Assembly (NCBI GenBank): GCA_003477045.1
Contig: DMTS01000048.1
Span: 1-8,460, forward strand
Source of the DNA: Candidatus Delongbacteria bacterium
Lineage (GTDB): Bacteria > UBA4055
Direction of reading: 5' to 3'
Length of the DNA stretch: 8,460 bases
Below the pieces are notes generated by a model. That model did no database searches. It saw nothing but the letters and a program-made list of their open reading frames with translations, and had not been told where the DNA came from. This document shows, piece by piece, positions 7,301-8,460 of this stretch. The translations under genes were made by a program, and so were the position numbers. Position 1 is the first letter of the stretch, and each line of letters begins with the position of its first letter.

Positions 7301-7622
7301 TGAGCATAAATTCATCTCCGCTGAATGATGAAGCAAGATATTTCTGGTCAGCGCTTATTTCGAAATCAATTAAATTGGTGGAATTACTTGTAATCGATCG
7401 TACCAAGAATCCGTCCTTTTCACGCCACACTTTTATTGTATTGTCCGTTGCAGAAGAAATTATGTATTGACCGTCTGGAGAAAAAATAATCTTTTTTATT
7501 TGATTTCCATTATGGGTTTTCTGTACGATAGGTATAAATTCTGATGAGTAAAGGTACGATGGAAATATACATGAATATAAAACTACAGATACAATTAAAG
7601 CTTTGAGATTATTTATATTCAT
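4326..7622 (-). CDS. Exported WD40-repeat / caspase-like (peptidase C14) protein with EF-hand loop
   Basis: A 1098-residue protein. Residues 1-27 look like a signal peptide (ALIVSVVLYSCIFPSYLYSS), placing it outside the cytoplasm. About 32-640 holds some 14 WD40-type units (for example FSPDGQYIISSATDNTIKVW and FSQDGRYMASGEANGTINLW), enough for two seven-bladed propellers. A linker follows (WIVFDNKGYFDSSAKGGEL at 642-660, then NRPDLLLDRI) with an Ig-like beta-rich stretch ending near 810. The caspase-like domain (about 818-1075) has FIAGHG with H900 and LMDTCESG with C952, so the dyad is intact. DADLNGKITSDE (1051-1062) is a canonical EF-hand calcium loop. Bacterial relatives are caspase-family or orthocaspase/metacaspase-like Cys proteases, often cutting after basic residues; the substrate is unknown. 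ATG at 7622, four bases after AGGGGG, is chosen over TTG at 7652, which would put ten residues ahead of the signal peptide. It overlaps the upstream kinase gene by 14 nt. Confidence 0.88.
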   Translation of the reverse strand: MNINNLKALIVSVVLYSCIFPSYLYSSEFIPIVQKTHNGNQIKKIIFSPDGQYIISSATDNTIKVWREKDGFLVRSITSNSTNLIDFEISADQKYLASSFSGDEFMLSDFNSGSELQTISRNNHDANIEFSSDGSFIASSEKDSINIYSIGSKYSVGKSININSEITCLAITADDKFIISGSRDAFIRIWNIQDKKVVFEKSLPEDNFPLSFTVTQDNRYLIVRYANDDNLHVWEIITKGDGVNLKYFKKIKNKKGFHMYMCLSRDGKVLATTTMKAEEIVIISTSDWKVQKVIEVPDIISCISLSPDGEHIAVGYFENHIDLYNLNTGLLKKRIGSRELESRLIVPTYDGKYIFSVYKNVISMWRLSDLSVYKTFVQPYPIHRIALTRDDKYLIYSPVHSNDYNYRQVNVIETENGEEVAKIKDVKDYVRDLLVTPKNDYLVIGTYDGEIETVSTKNWKTVSHLLEKLSGPVSELEVTTANELIVSFNGDNTERINIFGIPSLNLLKEVYCPNTWFLSVNPAKDYYAAPKLDFNSIGLYKVSEKYPYQELKGHESQINTVAFSQDGRYMASGEANGTINLWETAGNTVLKKMTGHNGSISHLFFLSGGKYLISSSWADGLAKIWNIQSGENVSIVSNDKDWIVFDNKGYFDSSAKGGELIAMCKGLEAYAIDQFAVKNNRPDLLLDRIEIDSVQTKAYFYNKHLKRLKKLNISGVDSLNSFNVPELSIIGTRQEDTILNVNFIIMEKQYELYSYNVYVNDVPVYGSYGKKVSGKKQEIYEQVELSNGKNKIEISCVNDRGAESYRSVFYAENDQKSIGDLYFIGFGVSNYKNSTLNLQYADQDVLDLADLFQKTGDAYNNVYVNTFINEDVTKENIISAKDLLLNAGVNDTFVLFIAGHGVHDADNSATYYYITHDTDINDLKETAAEFELVEDLLRGIKPRNKLFLMDTCESGEIDEEVSTEYFDYAGSRGIRARTTRALTIALKKNLTRKKREFLLERDRYIFNDLSRRSGAIVFSSSKGGEFSFESDDYKNGFFTEEIINGFKGKADADLNGKITSDELRDYVSKAVPLLSGEKQHPTVDRDNIYQSLSFPVVR

Positions 7623-8460
7623 ACAACCCCCTATCACTGAAAATTTCAGCAATACTTTTAGCTAATTCCTGACTTGTAAACGGTTTCTGAATAAATCCGT
7701 TAGCTCCCTGATCAAGCAATTTTTGAGCTTCACCGGTAATACTGTATCCGGAAGACAGCAATACTTTAGCTTCAGGATTTATATCTTTCAATAGTTTGAA
7801 AGTTTCAGCTCCGTTAAGCTGCGGCATTACCATATCGAGTATGACAAGCTCGGTATCTTCCCAGTTATTCTTGTAGAATTCAACAGCGTCTCTGCCGTTT
7901 CTACAAACGTATACGGAATGACCGCCCATTTCAAGCATTTCTTTTCCTATAGCGCAGACTATATCTTCATCATCTACTAAAAGCAATCTTAATTTTTTGT
8001 TGATATTCACAGCCTCTGCGGTCTCTTCCTCCATAACTCCGCATACCGGAGAGGCAAGTGGCAGGCATACCCTAAATGTCGTTCCTTCGCCGATTTTACT
8101 GAAGACATCGATAACGCCCTTATGGTTCTTTACCGTGCCGTAAACAGCAGCCAGTCCCATACCTGTTCCTTTTCCACATTCTTTTGTTGTAAAAAAAGGT
8201 TCGAAGATCCTTTTCTGCGTTTCTTCTGACATGCCGGTACCTGTATCTAAAACACTTATTTCGATATATTTTCCTGGAACCAACTTTTCACCTTTTGTAC
8301 CGCAGAACTTTTCATCTAATTCAACTATCTTCGTTTCAAAAGTAAGCACTCCTCCTTCGGGCATTGCGTCGCGGGCATTGATCGCAAGGTTGAGAAGTGC
8401 GTTCTGAAGTTGAGTCGGATCACCGATGGCGTAGGAAGGATTTGCTTTAAATATCTGCTG
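7609..8460 (-). CDS. Hybrid sensor histidine kinase, C-terminal part (ATPase + receiver)
   Basis: Partial gene: 283 residues plus stop are visible and the N-terminus (sensor and His-phosphoacceptor region) lies beyond the right edge. It begins inside the HATPase domain: N box LQNALLNLAINARDAMPEGG (18-37), G1 VLDTGTGM (70-77), F box FEPFFTT (86-92) and G2 GKGTGMGLAAVYG (96-108). A short linker leads to a receiver domain (about 157-273) with acidic LVDDED (161-166), phospho-acceptor D209 in ILDMVMP, SS in VLLSSG (236-237) and conserved lysine K259 in QKPF. The receiver ends the protein without a DNA-binding output, so it probably relays phosphate or self-regulates. The ATPase features resemble kinases of the NtrB/PAS-hybrid type. 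Its last codons contain the ribosome site and start of the caspase gene (14-nt overlap), implying one transcript. Confidence 0.93.
   Translation of the reverse strand, partial: QQIFKANPSYAIGDPTQLQNALLNLAINARDAMPEGGVLTFETKIVELDEKFCGTKGEKLVPGKYIEISVLDTGTGMSEETQKRIFEPFFTTKECGKGTGMGLAAVYGTVKNHKGVIDVFSKIGEGTTFRVCLPLASPVCGVMEEETAEAVNINKKLRLLLVDDEDIVCAIGKEMLEMGGHSVYVCRNGRDAVEFYKNNWEDTELVILDMVMPQLNGAETFKLLKDINPEAKVLLSSGYSITGEAQKLLDQGANGFIQKPFTSQELAKSIAEIFSDRGLYEYK

Noticed and set aside
4326..7622. Caspase gene as an intracellular anti-phage (CATRA or gasdermin-type) defence protease
   Set aside because: It has a signal peptide, no gasdermin or effector neighbours, and its partner is a histidine kinase, so a defence role is not supported by this window.
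7620..7652. TTG at 7652 as the start of the WD40-caspase gene
   Set aside because: It adds ten residues before a normal signal peptide and has no good ribosome site, whereas ATG at 7622 has AGGGGG four bases upstream.

Overview
The window comes from a Gram-negative (two-membrane) bacterium of moderate, slightly AT-rich composition. It encodes several exported proteins, including a lipoprotein with a clear lipobox and a DUF3570 protein of probable outer-membrane type. The mix of a Trx-ApbE/DUF4266/DUF3570 operon, a WD40-caspase protein and a hybrid histidine kinase would suit a free-living, environmental, possibly uncultured lineage. I cannot name the phylum from this sequence. No tRNA, rRNA, CRISPR array, insertion sequence or phage gene was seen, and no gene-free stretch exceeds 300 bases.

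Left part (1-2451, all minus strand): a tight three-gene operon read leftward. It starts with an exported thioredoxin-fold/ApbE fusion (FAD:protein FMN transferase), followed by a 70-residue DUF4266 lipoprotein and a DUF3570 protein that runs off the left edge. Neighbouring genes overlap by 4 and 14 nt. The first gene has no AUG, GUG or UUG that would preserve its signal peptide and thioredoxin domain. It appears to start at AUU, placed six bases after a strong AAGGAG. The set looks like an extracytoplasmic redox/flavinylation cassette. Its promoter region carries an FNR-like dyad about 41.5 bases before the predicted transcription start, which suggests oxygen or redox control.

Middle (2452-3992): a 182-bp divergent control region with several perfect inverted repeats, then a plus-strand MATE multidrug exporter. 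A weak sigma70-type promoter for the exporter overlaps two adjacent palindromes, a plausible repressor operator. Convergent with it (3998-4245, minus) is a decayed remnant of a SIMPL/DUF541 protein. Its membrane anchor and a piece of its domain are in different frames, with the middle and C-terminus missing.

Right part (4326-8460, minus): the C-terminal end of a hybrid histidine kinase (ATPase domain plus receiver domain) overlaps by 14 nt the start of a 1098-residue exported protein. That protein has about 14 WD40-type repeats (enough for two seven-bladed propellers), a linker, a caspase-like domain with an intact His/Cys dyad, and a canonical EF-hand loop near the C-terminus. The kinase and the caspase protein are very likely co-transcribed, so a two-component system and an extracytoplasmic caspase may form one functional unit. 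This is the most interesting part of the window.
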